From JACNFS01 sp964582065 (GTDB lineage Bacteria > Chloroflexota > Dehalococcoidia > GIF9 > UBA5629): a stretch of DNA of 12,706 bases. Made by a program: the position numbers and the translations under genes. The stretch is from the NCBI GenBank assembly GCA_964582065.1, contig CAZOQG010000052.1, positions 1 to 12,706 of the forward strand. The letters run 5' to 3'. The notes under the pieces were generated by a model, which worked only from the letters and a program-made list of their open reading frames with translations, searched no databases and was not told where the DNA came from. This document shows, piece after piece, positions 5,747-12,706 of the stretch (position 1 is the stretch's first letter; every line of letters starts with the position of its first letter).

Positions 5747-5775
5747 TTGACAAAGAAGGCGCCTTAGTGTAGTAT
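5747..5775 (+). promoter_or_regulatory. Strong sigma70-type promoter for arsR-hyd-hyp
   Basis: A perfect -35 TTGACA (5747-5752), a 17-bp spacer, and a -10 TAGTAT (5770-5775, four of six bases) give the best promoter in the window. Transcription should start near 5782. The in-frame ATG at 5774 lies inside the -10, so it cannot be the start codon if this promoter is used. No other promoter is obvious before hydB, so it likely drives the whole hydrogenase operon. Confidence 0.65.
5756..5765. promoter_or_regulatory. Candidate repressor operator (palindrome inside the promoter spacer)
   Basis: AAGGCGCCTT is a perfect 10-bp palindrome exactly between the -35 and -10 of the arsR promoter. A dimer bound here would block RNA polymerase, as ArsR-family repressors do. 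Assignment to the adjacent regulator is inference. Confidence 0.4.
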
Positions 5776-5815
5776 GCATAAGCTTGAATGCGCATATATG
5801 GAGACTAGGACTGGC

Positions 5816-6181
5816 ATGCGTGACGTATTGAGGCTGTTCAAAGCTCTCTCCAATGAAACCAGGCTCAGGATTCTAAATTTGCTTTTGCAGCGAGAGTGTT
5901 GCGTCTGGGAAGTGATGCAGGCACTCAAAGTATCCCAGACCCGTGCCTCCCGCAACTTGGGGATTTTGTATGACACTGGTCTCTTAAGGATGAGACGCGA
6001 GGGCCTTTGGGTTTTGTATTCGATAGATGAAAAGGCTGTGAGCGGCTCATACGCTGGTCTTGAAGACTTCATTAGGAAGGCGCTGGAAAACAGTGAGGTC
6101 GTGGCCCTCGATGAGGAGCGACTAAAGAGGGTGGTGCGAGATGGGATATGTCCGAAGTGCGGTAGTGCCCTTCCGTCTTAG
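5816..6181 (+). CDS. ArsR/SmtB-family transcriptional regulator with Cys-Cys sensor motif and CPKCG tail
   Basis: This 121-residue winged-helix repressor starts MRDVLRLFKALSNETRLRIL, the family's opening signature. The recognition helix region is VSQTRASRNLGILYDTGLL (about 39-57), followed by the wing MRREGLWVLYSI. In the metal-site helix, where ArsR/CadC have ELCVC, this protein has ECCVWEV with C28 and C29. The C terminus adds CPKCG (C112, C115), an unusual single zinc-knuckle-like motif. Start 5816 is chosen over in-frame ATGs at 5774 and 5798. The 5774 codon lies within the -10 element; AGGA (5807-5810) lies 5 nt before 5816; family members begin here. It is first in the hydrogenase operon and probably represses it and itself. 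The inducer could be a metal, sulfide/persulfide or redox state; the sequence does not decide. Confidence 0.88.
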   Translation: MRDVLRLFKALSNETRLRILNLLLQRECCVWEVMQALKVSQTRASRNLGILYDTGLLRMRREGLWVLYSIDEKAVSGSYAGLEDFIRKALENSEVVALDEERLKRVVRDGICPKCGSALPS

Positions 6182-6205
6182 CTGCTGAGGGAGGCAACCA
6201 GCGGC
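6181..6205 (+). other. Possible intercistronic hairpin between arsR and hydB
   Basis: GCTGCTG (6181-6187) can pair with CAGCGGC (6199-6205) over 7 pairs including one G-U. The loop (6188-6198) contains AGGGAGG. It begins at the last base of the arsR stop codon. It could adjust the arsR to hydrogenase expression ratio; there is no T-run, so it is not a terminator. Confidence 0.25.
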
Positions 6206-6241
6206 GGCTTGGAAAGAGATACAAGGCACCATCAAGTCAGG

Positions 6242-6248
6242 AAGGAGG
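6242..6248 (+). promoter_or_regulatory. Ribosome binding site that fixes the hydB start
   Basis: AAGGAGG lies 8 nt before ATG 6257. The frame is open back to a TTG at 6209, but that codon has no such site. Confidence 0.75.
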
Positions 6249-6256
6249 CAGAATCA

Positions 6257-7297
6257 ATGCAAAACAAGGTTGTTTCTAAACAAGAGTTGCTTAACTTCGT
6301 CGACAATCTTATCCGGAAAAAGGCGGCTGAGGAGATAGTAGGGGTAAAGGCAAGTGACGGTAAGTATGCCTTCGGCGAACTAGCCAACGCCACTGAGTTA
6401 TGCCTTGACTACGATGTGACCCTGCTTCCCCCCAAGAAATACTTTCTCCCCCCGCGAGAAACAGTTCTCAGATTTGAACTGGGCGACAAGCCGAGCGTTG
6501 AGCCAGTAATTGAAGCCAAACCCATAATCCTTATAGGTGTTCACCCATACGATATCAAGGCTATTGAGCTTTGTGATGCGGTTTATGGTTCTACAGACCC
6601 CCCAGACCCTAATTATCTGTTGAAAAGGGATAGAGCAACCATCATTGGTGTTGACTGCTTGAATCCTAACCCTAAAGCCTTTTGCTCCAGTTTGGGCACC
6701 GCTGCTGTTGAATCGGGTTTCGACTTGATGCTAACTGATATTGGTGATAGCTATGTGGTAGCTGTTGGAACTGCCAAGGGGGACAAGCTGCTCAAGAAAT
6801 ATGCCAAGACAAAGGAGGCAACGGAATCGGAGCTAGCTCAACGGGATAGCCAGAAGAAGCAAGCCCTGGGAAAATATGAGGTCTCCCTCAGCATGCCTGC
6901 ACAGGAAGTACCCGAATTGCTGGAAGCACGCTGGGACAGTCCGGTATTCAAGGAGAAGAGTGACGCTTGCTTGAGTTGTGGTTCTTGTGTCATGGTGTGT
7001 CCTACTTGCGTTTGCTTCGATGTTCAGGATGATGTGGCTCTTACTCTAGACAAAGGTGAGCGTTATCGTCAATGGGATGGCTGTATGCTGGTAGATTTTG
7101 CCAAGGTGGCCACGGGTGAGAACTTCAGAGAGGATAGAGAGAAACGGTTCAGACATCGTATGTATCGCAAGGGAGTGTATCTGATGGCAAGATACGGAAA
7201 GCTAGGCTGTGTTGGTTGTGGCCGGTGTGCTTTGGCCTGCCTGGCTCAGATTGCCAGCCCGGCTGAAACATTCAATCTACTAAAGGAGGCGAGCTAA
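6257..7297 (+). CDS. hydB: Sulfhydrogenase beta subunit, two [4Fe-4S] (HydB/AsrA-like)
   Basis: This 346-residue electron-transfer subunit belongs to a group 3b [NiFe] hydrogenase. The first two thirds have the HydB/AsrA pattern (IGVHPYDIKAIELCD about 93-107, then DPNYLLKRDRATIIGVDC). Two ferredoxin-type clusters follow: C238, C241, C244, C248 (CLSCGSCVMVCP) and C318, C321, C324, C328 (CVGCGRCALAC). The second lacks the usual Pro after the last Cys. Extra cysteines C251, C253 and C276 (WDGC) lie between them. No signal peptide or membrane segment is present, so it is cytosolic. It would carry electrons to or from the flavin subunit, or to sulfur/polysulfide as in Pyrococcus sulfhydrogenase. 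It sits first in the hydB-hydG-hydD-hydA order known from that enzyme. Its 3' end contains the hydG ribosome site. Confidence 0.9.
   Translation: MQNKVVSKQELLNFVDNLIRKKAAEEIVGVKASDGKYAFGELANATELCLDYDVTLLPPKKYFLPPRETVLRFELGDKPSVEPVIEAKPIILIGVHPYDIKAIELCDAVYGSTDPPDPNYLLKRDRATIIGVDCLNPNPKAFCSSLGTAAVESGFDLMLTDIGDSYVVAVGTAKGDKLLKKYAKTKEATESELAQRDSQKKQALGKYEVSLSMPAQEVPELLEARWDSPVFKEKSDACLSCGSCVMVCPTCVCFDVQDDVALTLDKGERYRQWDGCMLVDFAKVATGENFREDREKRFRHRMYRKGVYLMARYGKLGCVGCGRCALACLAQIASPAETFNLLKEAS
7282..7289 (+). promoter_or_regulatory. hydG ribosome binding site inside the hydB coding end
   Basis: AAAGGAGG encodes part of the LLKEAS C terminus of HydB and lies 9 nt before the hydG ATG, linking translation of the two genes. 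Confidence 0.7.
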
Positions 7298-7298
7298 A

Positions 7299-8138
7299 AT
7301 GGTGATGCAACTAACCCCCAAAGCATCCCTCCATCTTCCTCGTTTAGCTGAGCTAGTCAGGGTTGAACCTCTGGCACAAAACGAAAAGGTCTTTGAATTC
7401 AAGCTGAAAGACGGCAAGGATTTGGGTCATAAGCCGGGGCAGTTTGTCGAAATCTCTCTATTTGGTATAGGTGAAGCTCCTATTTCAATCTCATCTTCGC
7501 CAACGAAGAAAGGAACATTTGAATTAGCCATCCGGGCTACAGGCAACGTAACCAATGCCTTGCATGGGTTGGGCAAAGGAGCCACTGTAGGTATCCGGGG
7601 GCCTTTCGGTAATGGTTTTCCCGTAGATAAATTCAAGAATAAAGATGTACTGATTGTTGCCGGCGGTATTGGCCTTTTCCCCTTGCGTTCATTGATAAGC
7701 TACCTTAGGGACAACCGGGCTGATTTTGGCAGGCTCATTGTCCTTTTTGGGTGCCGTGCACCAGTAGAGCGTCTGTTCTGTGATGAGCTTTGCAACTGGG
7801 GTGACTGCACGGATATGGAATTTCTGGAAACCGTAGATACCTGCGATGACTCCTGGACGGGAAACGTTGGAGTCATAACTACGTTGTTTCCGAAAATCAG
7901 TTTCGAGGCGAGCAAGACTTATGCCGTTGTAGTCGGTCCACCGGTGATGTATCGCTTTGTCATTGCTGAGTGTGTGAAAAAAGGTATCCCTGAAGACCAG
8001 ATAATCCTCTCCCTCGAGAGGAGGATGAAGTGCGGTGTTGGGAAATGCGGACACTGCCAGATTAACAATGTCTATGTCTGCCAGGAGGGCCCTGTTTTCA
8101 CTTATGCAGAGCTAAAGAAGCTAAAGGAGGCGGTATAG
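7299..8138 (+). CDS. hydG: Sulfhydrogenase gamma subunit, FAD/NAD(P)H diaphorase with [2Fe-2S]
   Basis: This 279-residue protein of the ferredoxin-reductase/PyrK superfamily couples the hydrogenase to NAD(P)H. A flavin-binding barrel comes first (about 12-108; KPGQFVEISLFG, then PISISSSP at the FAD contact and GIRGPFGNGF). A nucleotide-binding domain follows (about 114-235; VLIVAGGIGLFPLRSL and VVVGPPVMY). The C-terminal [2Fe-2S] site is C245, C250, C253, C261 (CGVGKCGHC, then VYVC), as in PyrK and HydG. No aerobic partner features are seen. It starts one base after the hydB stop, and its own stop overlaps the hydD start by one base. The symbol follows Pyrococcus HydG and should not be confused with the radical-SAM HydG of [FeFe] hydrogenases. 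The sequence does not decide between NAD and NADP. Confidence 0.92.
   Translation: MVMQLTPKASLHLPRLAELVRVEPLAQNEKVFEFKLKDGKDLGHKPGQFVEISLFGIGEAPISISSSPTKKGTFELAIRATGNVTNALHGLGKGATVGIRGPFGNGFPVDKFKNKDVLIVAGGIGLFPLRSLISYLRDNRADFGRLIVLFGCRAPVERLFCDELCNWGDCTDMEFLETVDTCDDSWTGNVGVITTLFPKISFEASKTYAVVVGPPVMYRFVIAECVKKGIPEDQIILSLERRMKCGVGKCGHCQINNVYVCQEGPVFTYAELKKLKEAV
8123..8130 (+). promoter_or_regulatory. hydD ribosome binding site inside the hydG coding end
   Basis: AAAGGAGG again encodes part of a LKEA-type C terminus, here of HydG. It lies 7 nt before the hydD GTG, which overlaps the hydG stop. Confidence 0.7.
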
Positions 8139-8875
8139 TGAAATCGAAAATAGCTTTCTTCGACTTTACTGGCTGCGAAGGTTGCCAGTTGGAAGTACTT
8201 AACTTCGAAACCGAAATAGTAGACCTGTTGAACTTGGTGGATATCGTTAACTTCAGAGAAGCCATGACGGAGAGGTCAGACGACTACGAGATAGCTTTCA
8301 TTGACGGGGCTATCACCACAGAAGATGGCATTGCCAGGATAAAGACGATAAGAGAGCAGGCAAAGGTCTTGGTTACCATCGGCTCGTGCTCTTCCCTGGG
8401 TGGGGTGAACTGCCTCAAGAATTTTTACCCGATGGAAGAAGTGCTCAGGGTAGTATATGGAAAAGATGCCAAGTACTACAATACTATTCCGGCACGCCCC
8501 GTCAGTGCTGTAGTTCCCGTTGACTATTCCCTACCGCAGTGCCCTGTCAACCGGTTTGAATTTCTCAAGGTGACCAAAGCGCTGCTTTTAGGTATGAAGC
8601 CAGAGATACCGAACTATCCCGTCTGTGTCGAATGCAAGCTGGCAGAGAATGTCTGCGTATTCGACAAAGGGGGCACCTGCTTGGGGCCGGTAACCAGAGC
8701 TGGTTGTAGTGCCATCTGTGTCACTAATGGTCGTCACTGCTGGGGCTGCCGTGGCTTGGTTGATGACCCTAACGTTGACTCGGAAAAGGAAATCCTGAAG
8801 GAACACGGGCTTACCGTGGAAGATGTGCTCAAGAAGTTTCGAATCTATGACGGCTGGCTGGAGGTGTCTAAATGA
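8138..8875 (+). CDS. hydD: Sulfhydrogenase delta subunit ([NiFe] hydrogenase small subunit)
   Basis: This 245-residue small subunit wires the Ni-Fe site to the diaphorase. Twelve cysteines account for three Fe-S clusters. The proximal cluster is C13 and C16 (GCEGC), C84 (IGSC) and C135 (PQCP). The other two use C163, C166, C173, C181, C190, C194, C201 and C204 in the C-terminal part (PVCVECK, GTC, AGC, C, HCWGC). There is no twin-arginine signal peptide, so the enzyme is cytosolic, which fits group 3. The start is GTG overlapping the hydG stop by one base. The stop overlaps the hydA start in an ATGA, so the two core subunits should be made in equal amounts. Length is slightly below Pyrococcus HydD. 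Confidence 0.93.
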   Translation: MKSKIAFFDFTGCEGCQLEVLNFETEIVDLLNLVDIVNFREAMTERSDDYEIAFIDGAITTEDGIARIKTIREQAKVLVTIGSCSSLGGVNCLKNFYPMEEVLRVVYGKDAKYYNTIPARPVSAVVPVDYSLPQCPVNRFEFLKVTKALLLGMKPEIPNYPVCVECKLAENVCVFDKGGTCLGPVTRAGCSAICVTNGRHCWGCRGLVDDPNVDSEKEILKEHGLTVEDVLKKFRIYDGWLEVSK

Positions 8876-10158
8876 CTGATTTGAATATAAAAGTGCATCA
8901 TGTGACCCGGGTAGAGGGGCACGGTAACATTATCGTCAATGCCAAAGACGGTAAGGTTGAAGAGGTAAAGTGGGAGATTGTTGAGTCCCCGCGCTTCTTC
9001 GAAGCCATGATGAGGGGGCTACATTACCATGATGTAAATCATGTTTCTCCTAGAATCTGCGGGATATGCTCTATAGCGCACTCTACCGCCTCAATTGAGG
9101 CTACTGAGGCTGCTTTCGGTATTCAGCCCAGCGAACAAACAATCCTGCTGCGGAAACTCCTTTTTCATGCCGAGACGTTACAAAGCCATGTGCTTCACTA
9201 CTATTTTCTGGTGGCTCCGGATTTGCTGAATGTGGGCAGTGTATTCCCGCTAGTCGAGACTCACACAGATGTAGTTCTGAGGGCCTTGAGGCTGAAGAAG
9301 CTAGCTAACGATTTGGCCGACCTGGTAGCTGGCAGGAAAACTCATCCCATTACTCCTGTTGCCGGCGGATTTACCAAATTCCCTGAGGTTAGCCAGCTGA
9401 AGCCCATGAGAGAGAGACTGGTTGAATCACTTACTGACCTGGACGAAACAGTTAAGCTATTCAGAACGTTCAAATTACCCGACTTCGTCAGGGAGACCGA
9501 ATACATCGCGCTTAAACGGCCGGACGAGTATGCTTTCATTGGTGGCGATATCGCTTCTACCGATACCGGCACTACCCCAGTGAGCAATTACCTTGAGATG
9601 ACCAACGAGTTCTGTGTCCCTCAGTCCACAGCCAAATTCAGCAAGCACAATCGCGATTCATACTTTGTGGGGGCTTTGGCACGCTTCAACAATAACCACA
9701 CCCAACTACTACCCAAGGCGGCGAAGGCGGCTGCGGAATTGGGGCTGAAGGCGCCTTGCTACAACCCGTTCATGAACAACGTGGCCCAACTCGTAGAATC
9801 TATCCATGCCGTTGAAGATGCTTTGACAATTATTGACCAGCTTGTGGCTCGCGGTATAAAGTCCGAAAAGCCGATAGAAAATGTAAGAGCTGGAAGAGGT
9901 ATAGGTGCCGTTGAAGCGCCCCGCGGCATCCTTTTCCACGACTATACGTTCGACGACAAAGGCATTCTAGTTGAAGCTAATTGCGTCATACCGACTAATC
10001 AAAATCATAACAGTATTCAGAAGGACTTCGAGGCATTAGTTCCCCAAATTATGGACAAACCTCAAGACGAAGTCAGGCTCATGCTGGAGATGCTGGTCCG
10101 GGCTTACGATCCATGCATATCTTGCTCAACGCACTTACTTGAAGTAAAATTCACGTAA
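8872..10158 (+). CDS. hydA: Sulfhydrogenase alpha subunit ([NiFe] hydrogenase large, catalytic subunit)
   Basis: This 428-residue catalytic subunit is of group 3b type. N-terminal motif RVEGHG (about 13-18) and RICGIC (C63, C66) give the first pair of Ni-Fe ligands; DPCISCSTH near the end (C415, C418, H421) gives the second. After the His only LLEVKFT (7 residues) remains, the tail that a maturation protease removes once nickel is in; Pyrococcus soluble hydrogenase I has a similarly short tail. The ribosome site GGAGGTG lies inside the hydD end, and the start overlaps the hydD stop (ATGA). All nickel-coordinating cysteines are present, so the protein is not one of the degenerate large-subunit homologues. 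It would oxidise or evolve H2 with NAD(P)H, and may reduce sulfur as a side activity. hypF follows after 4 nt. Confidence 0.95.
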   Translation: MTDLNIKVHHVTRVEGHGNIIVNAKDGKVEEVKWEIVESPRFFEAMMRGLHYHDVNHVSPRICGICSIAHSTASIEATEAAFGIQPSEQTILLRKLLFHAETLQSHVLHYYFLVAPDLLNVGSVFPLVETHTDVVLRALRLKKLANDLADLVAGRKTHPITPVAGGFTKFPEVSQLKPMRERLVESLTDLDETVKLFRTFKLPDFVRETEYIALKRPDEYAFIGGDIASTDTGTTPVSNYLEMTNEFCVPQSTAKFSKHNRDSYFVGALARFNNNHTQLLPKAAKAAAELGLKAPCYNPFMNNVAQLVESIHAVEDALTIIDQLVARGIKSEKPIENVRAGRGIGAVEAPRGILFHDYTFDDKGILVEANCVIPTNQNHNSIQKDFEALVPQIMDKPQDEVRLMLEMLVRAYDPCISCSTHLLEVKFT

Positions 10159-10162
10159 GTCT

Positions 10163-12466
10163 ATGAGTAGGGTCGTGAGTTTCGAGTTAGCCCGAATCAG
10201 CGTTCGCGGCGTAGTTCAAGGAGTTGGCTTCAGGCCTTTTGTCTACCAGTTGGCCACCAAATACGGTCTCCAAGGCTGGGTGTGCAATACCTCTGAAGAT
10301 GTTAAGATTGAAGTCCAGGGGGAACGCAAAGACTTGGAGCGCTTCTTATCGGAACTTCAGCACAGTGCTCCACCGCTAGCTCGTATAGAAAACGTTTCAG
10401 TCACCTATCAGCCTCCCGCGGACTATAAAGGATTTGAAATCCGCCACAGCGTTGCCGAAGAAGGCAAGTATCAGCTGATTTCTCCAGATATTGCTACCTG
10501 CCAGGCTTGCCTGGAGGACATCTTCAGCCCTGAGGACAGGCGCTACCGTTATCCCTTCACAAACTGCACTAATTGTGGTCCCCGTTTCACCATAATAGAG
10601 GATATTCCCTACGACCGCCCGAGGACCACCATGCGCGCCTTCAAGATGTGCCCGGAGTGCCAGGCAGAATATGATAACCCGCTAGACCGCCGTTTCCACG
10701 CCCAGCCCAACGCCTGCCCCAAGTGTGGACCGACGCTAGAGTTACTTGATGTCACAGGAAACCGTGTGGCTGGCTCTGATGCCATTGCCAGTGCCAGCCA
10801 TCTCCTTAGAGAGGGAAAAATTGTGGCCATTAAAGGGCTGGGTGGTTTCCTTCTAGCTTGTGATGCTAGCAATGGGAAGGCTGTTACACTCCTGCGTCAA
10901 AGAAAGAGGCGCCCCTTCAAGCCTCTAGCTATAATGGTTGCCGACATGGATGAAGCCAAAAGGCATTGCTGCATATCCGAGAGGGAAGAAAAGCTGCTTG
11001 CCTCACCACAGAGCCCTATTGTGCTGGTGTGGTGGAAGCCAGAGTCCACAGTATGCCAGGCGGTAGCCCCAAATCTAAAATATCTTGGGGTGATGCTCCC
11101 TTACACCCCGCTGCACCACATCTTGCTCAAGGGAACAGGGCTACCACTAGTGATGACCAGCGGCAATCTCAGCGAAGAGCCGATTGCTAAGGATAATGAC
11201 GAAGCTATTGGGCGGCTTTCAGGGATCGCCGATTATTTTCTGGTTCATAACCGTGATATATATGCCAGGTATGATGACAGCGTGACTTTTGTCGAAAGAG
11301 ACGATATTCAGATTACCAGGCGGGCACGGGGTTATGCCCCCTATCCTGTTCATTTGACTTTCGAGGCTAAGCAAGCGCTCGGCTGTGGTGCTGAATGGAA
11401 ACATGCTTTTTGTTTGACCAAAGACAGTTATGCCTTCATAAGCCAGCACATCGGCGATATGGAAAACCTGGAAACTGTGGAGCATTTCGAAGATACTCTG
11501 GCGCTATATAAAAGGCTGTTCCGTATGGAACCTGAGGTCATTGCTTACGACCTACATCCGGAATACCTTTCCACCAAATATGCCCTGGAGTTGGCTAGCC
11601 AATCCGGCGATATTAAGCTTGTCCCGGTTCAGCACCATCATGCTCATGTTGTTAGCTGCATGGCGGACAACGAAGTTGAGGCTCCGGTTATCGGAGTAGC
11701 TTTGGATGGCACAGGTTATGGCAGCGATGGGCATATCTGGGGAGGAGAATTCTTGGTCGCTGATTACAAAGGCTTCACAAGGATGGGGCATCTTGAGTAT
11801 TTACCTTTGCCCGGGGGAGATGCAGCCACAAAAAGGCCGTACCGAATCGCTATTGGTTATCTTCTCAAGCTGCTAGGAGAGGCCTCTATTACCTCTGAAC
11901 TAGTTTTCTTAAAGCAAATCGACGCTGTTGAGATTGAGCTTATCAAGCGGCAAATTCAGGCTGGGCTTAACTCGCCGTTGACTTCGAGCATGGGGCGTCT
12001 CTTCGATGCCGTGTCAGCCTTGATAGGTGTTAGGGGGGAGATAGATTACGAAGGTCAGGCGGCTGTTGAGCTTGAAATGGTAGCTTACGATGATAGCGGC
12101 AACGTTGGTAATGATGGCTATCCCTATTCCATGATCGAGCATGATGGGATGAGTATTATCCAACTGAAAGAGCTGTTTTCAGCCATAGTTGAAGATTTGT
12201 GTCGAGGTGTCCCTAGAGCTACAATATCAGCCAAGTTCCACAATACTGTAGCCCAGATGGTGTGTGAGATGTGTCAACTGATAGCAAAAAGCACGGGGAT
12301 CAATCAAATAGCTTTAAGCGGTGGCGTGTTTCAAAATAGGCTGCTATTGAGGAAAGTTGTGTCTTTGCTTGAGTCCGCCGACTTCTCAGTGCTAACCCAC
12401 AAGCAGGTGCCGTGCAATGACGGCGGCATTTCCCTGGGTCAAGCCGTCATTGGCAACTTCGGTTGA
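10163..12466 (+). CDS. hypF: Carbamoyltransferase HypF, hydrogenase maturation
   Basis: This 767-residue protein makes the carbamoyl group that HypE turns into the cyanide ligands of the Ni-Fe site. Domains in order: acylphosphatase (about 8-95, VRGVVQGVGFRPF); two zinc fingers (C113, C116, C135, C138 and C163, C166, C185, C188); a YrdC-like nucleotide domain (about 205-395, PFKPLAIMV and LVMTSGNLSEEP); and a Kae1-like carbamoyl transfer domain (about 405-765, QHHHAH at 490-495, GVALDGTGYGSDG, ALSGGVFQNRLL). Full length for the family, with no frameshift. Only a weak ribosome site precedes ATG 10163, 4 nt after the hydA stop, so translation probably depends on ribosomes arriving from hydA. 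hypC follows after 11 nt. Confidence 0.97.
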   Translation: MSRVVSFELARISVRGVVQGVGFRPFVYQLATKYGLQGWVCNTSEDVKIEVQGERKDLERFLSELQHSAPPLARIENVSVTYQPPADYKGFEIRHSVAEEGKYQLISPDIATCQACLEDIFSPEDRRYRYPFTNCTNCGPRFTIIEDIPYDRPRTTMRAFKMCPECQAEYDNPLDRRFHAQPNACPKCGPTLELLDVTGNRVAGSDAIASASHLLREGKIVAIKGLGGFLLACDASNGKAVTLLRQRKRRPFKPLAIMVADMDEAKRHCCISEREEKLLASPQSPIVLVWWKPESTVCQAVAPNLKYLGVMLPYTPLHHILLKGTGLPLVMTSGNLSEEPIAKDNDEAIGRLSGIADYFLVHNRDIYARYDDSVTFVERDDIQITRRARGYAPYPVHLTFEAKQALGCGAEWKHAFCLTKDSYAFISQHIGDMENLETVEHFEDTLALYKRLFRMEPEVIAYDLHPEYLSTKYALELASQSGDIKLVPVQHHHAHVVSCMADNEVEAPVIGVALDGTGYGSDGHIWGGEFLVADYKGFTRMGHLEYLPLPGGDAATKRPYRIAIGYLLKLLGEASITSELVFLKQIDAVEIELIKRQIQAGLNSPLTSSMGRLFDAVSALIGVRGEIDYEGQAAVELEMVAYDDSGNVGNDGYPYSMIEHDGMSIIQLKELFSAIVEDLCRGVPRATISAKFHNTVAQMVCEMCQLIAKSTGINQIALSGGVFQNRLLLRKVVSLLESADFSVLTHKQVPCNDGGISLGQAVIGNFG

Positions 12467-12477
12467 AAGGAAAGACT

Positions 12478-12706
12478 ATGTGTCTAGCCGTTCCAGTACA
12501 AGTGGTCTCAATAAGTGGCAATGAAGCCGAAGTAGAAATCGGCGGTGTAAAACGCCAGGTTAGCATTATGCTTACCCCCGAGGTTAAGGTCGGCGATTAC
12601 GTCTTACTCCACACCGGCTACGCCATAAACGTTATCGACGAGGCAGAAGCCCAGGAAACTCTGAATCTACTGAGGGAGATGATAAGCCTGGGTGATTATG
12701 CCGAGG
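12478..12706 (+). CDS. hypC: Hydrogenase maturation chaperone HypC (3' end cut by window)
   Basis: The visible 76 codons begin MCLAVPVQVV, with the essential Cys2 that carries or passes the Fe(CN)2CO unit. The second signature, VLLHTGYAINVI, contains H45. The length already matches most of a normal HypC (75-100 residues), so only a short end is missing. AAAGGAAA (12466-12473) serves as ribosome site, 11 nt after hypF. HypC works with HypD to assemble the iron ligands and escorts the immature large subunit. hypD and hypE would be expected next but lie outside the window. Confidence 0.93.
   Translation, partial: MCLAVPVQVVSISGNEAEVEIGGVKRQVSIMLTPEVKVGDYVLLHTGYAINVIDEAEAQETLNLLREMISLGDYAE

Larger units (their letters stand above)
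5175..5815. other. Long divergent intergenic region
   Basis: About 640 bp separate the divergent kinase and arsR-type genes. It holds T-rich stretches near the kinase and a 6-bp inverted repeat, CTGACT/AGTCAG (5283-5288/5303-5308). It also holds a possible transposase remnant (5376-5462), a hairpin (5487-5510), a wide 8-bp inverted repeat (5623-5685) and the arsR promoter (5747-5775). GTATAC and GTATAG around 5361-5378 could supply a -10 for the kinase on the minus strand, but no convincing -35 is visible. I see no intact gene here. Confidence 0.6.

Noticed and set aside
5591..5779. 62-codon minus-strand open frame upstream of arsR
   Set aside because: It covers the arsR promoter, has no recognisable family, and no ribosome site supports its start.
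6209..6256. hydB start at TTG 6209
   Set aside because: AAGGAGG at 6242-6248 clearly serves ATG 6257, and the extra residues are not typical of HydB.
1..12706. CRISPR arrays, tRNA or rRNA genes
   Set aside because: No regularly spaced direct repeats of CRISPR type, no cloverleaf-like stretch and no rRNA-like segment were seen in the non-coding parts.

Overview
The window is bacterial: it has Shine-Dalgarno sites, sigma70-like promoters, a histidine kinase with an OmpR-type regulator, and an ArsR repressor. It belongs to an anaerobe that makes a soluble group 3b [NiFe] hydrogenase, a bidirectional NAD(P)-linked 'sulfhydrogenase'. Moderate GC, stand-alone receiver proteins and the gene content would suit a Chloroflexota/Dehalococcoidia-like subsurface bacterium. 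That placement is inference and was not tested against a database.

Layout. (1) Positions 1-1337, plus strand: the tail of an unidentified gene; a cysteine-rich stand-alone cyclic-nucleotide-binding-fold protein behind its own promoter and a 5'-UTR hairpin; then a [NiFe]-hydrogenase maturation protease. (2) Positions 1338-1434: a convergent intergenic spacer holding a possible folded element (9-bp outer stem). (3) Positions 1435-5174, minus strand: a signalling cluster. A membrane PAS histidine kinase and its OmpR/PhoB-type regulator come first. After a 180-bp gap follow a small PLDc_N-like membrane protein, a single-domain receiver, and a two-receiver protein whose second receiver has lost its phospho-acceptor. 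The gap holds four TAARGA boxes set as two 11-bp direct repeats, the arrangement used by PhoB/OmpR dimers, next to a good -10 element that lacks a -35. (4) Positions 5175-5815: a long divergent intergenic region with hairpins, a weak transposase-like remnant, and a strong promoter for the arsR-type gene. (5) Positions 5816-12706, plus strand: arsR-type regulator, hydB, hydG, hydD, hydA, hypF and hypC (cut by the window end), tightly packed or overlapping.

How they work together. HydA (Ni-Fe site) and HydD (three Fe-S clusters) form the hydrogenase core. HydG (FAD, NAD(P), [2Fe-2S]) and HydB (two [4Fe-4S]) pass electrons between H2 and pyridine nucleotide or sulfur. HypF and HypC help build the Fe(CN)2CO centre. 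The protease at 870-1337 would remove the very short (about 7-residue) C-terminal tail of HydA after nickel insertion. The ArsR-type regulator carries a Cys-Cys pair and a CPKCG tail. It probably represses its own operon through a palindrome lying between the -35 and -10 elements. The metal, sulfur or redox signal it responds to is not known from sequence.
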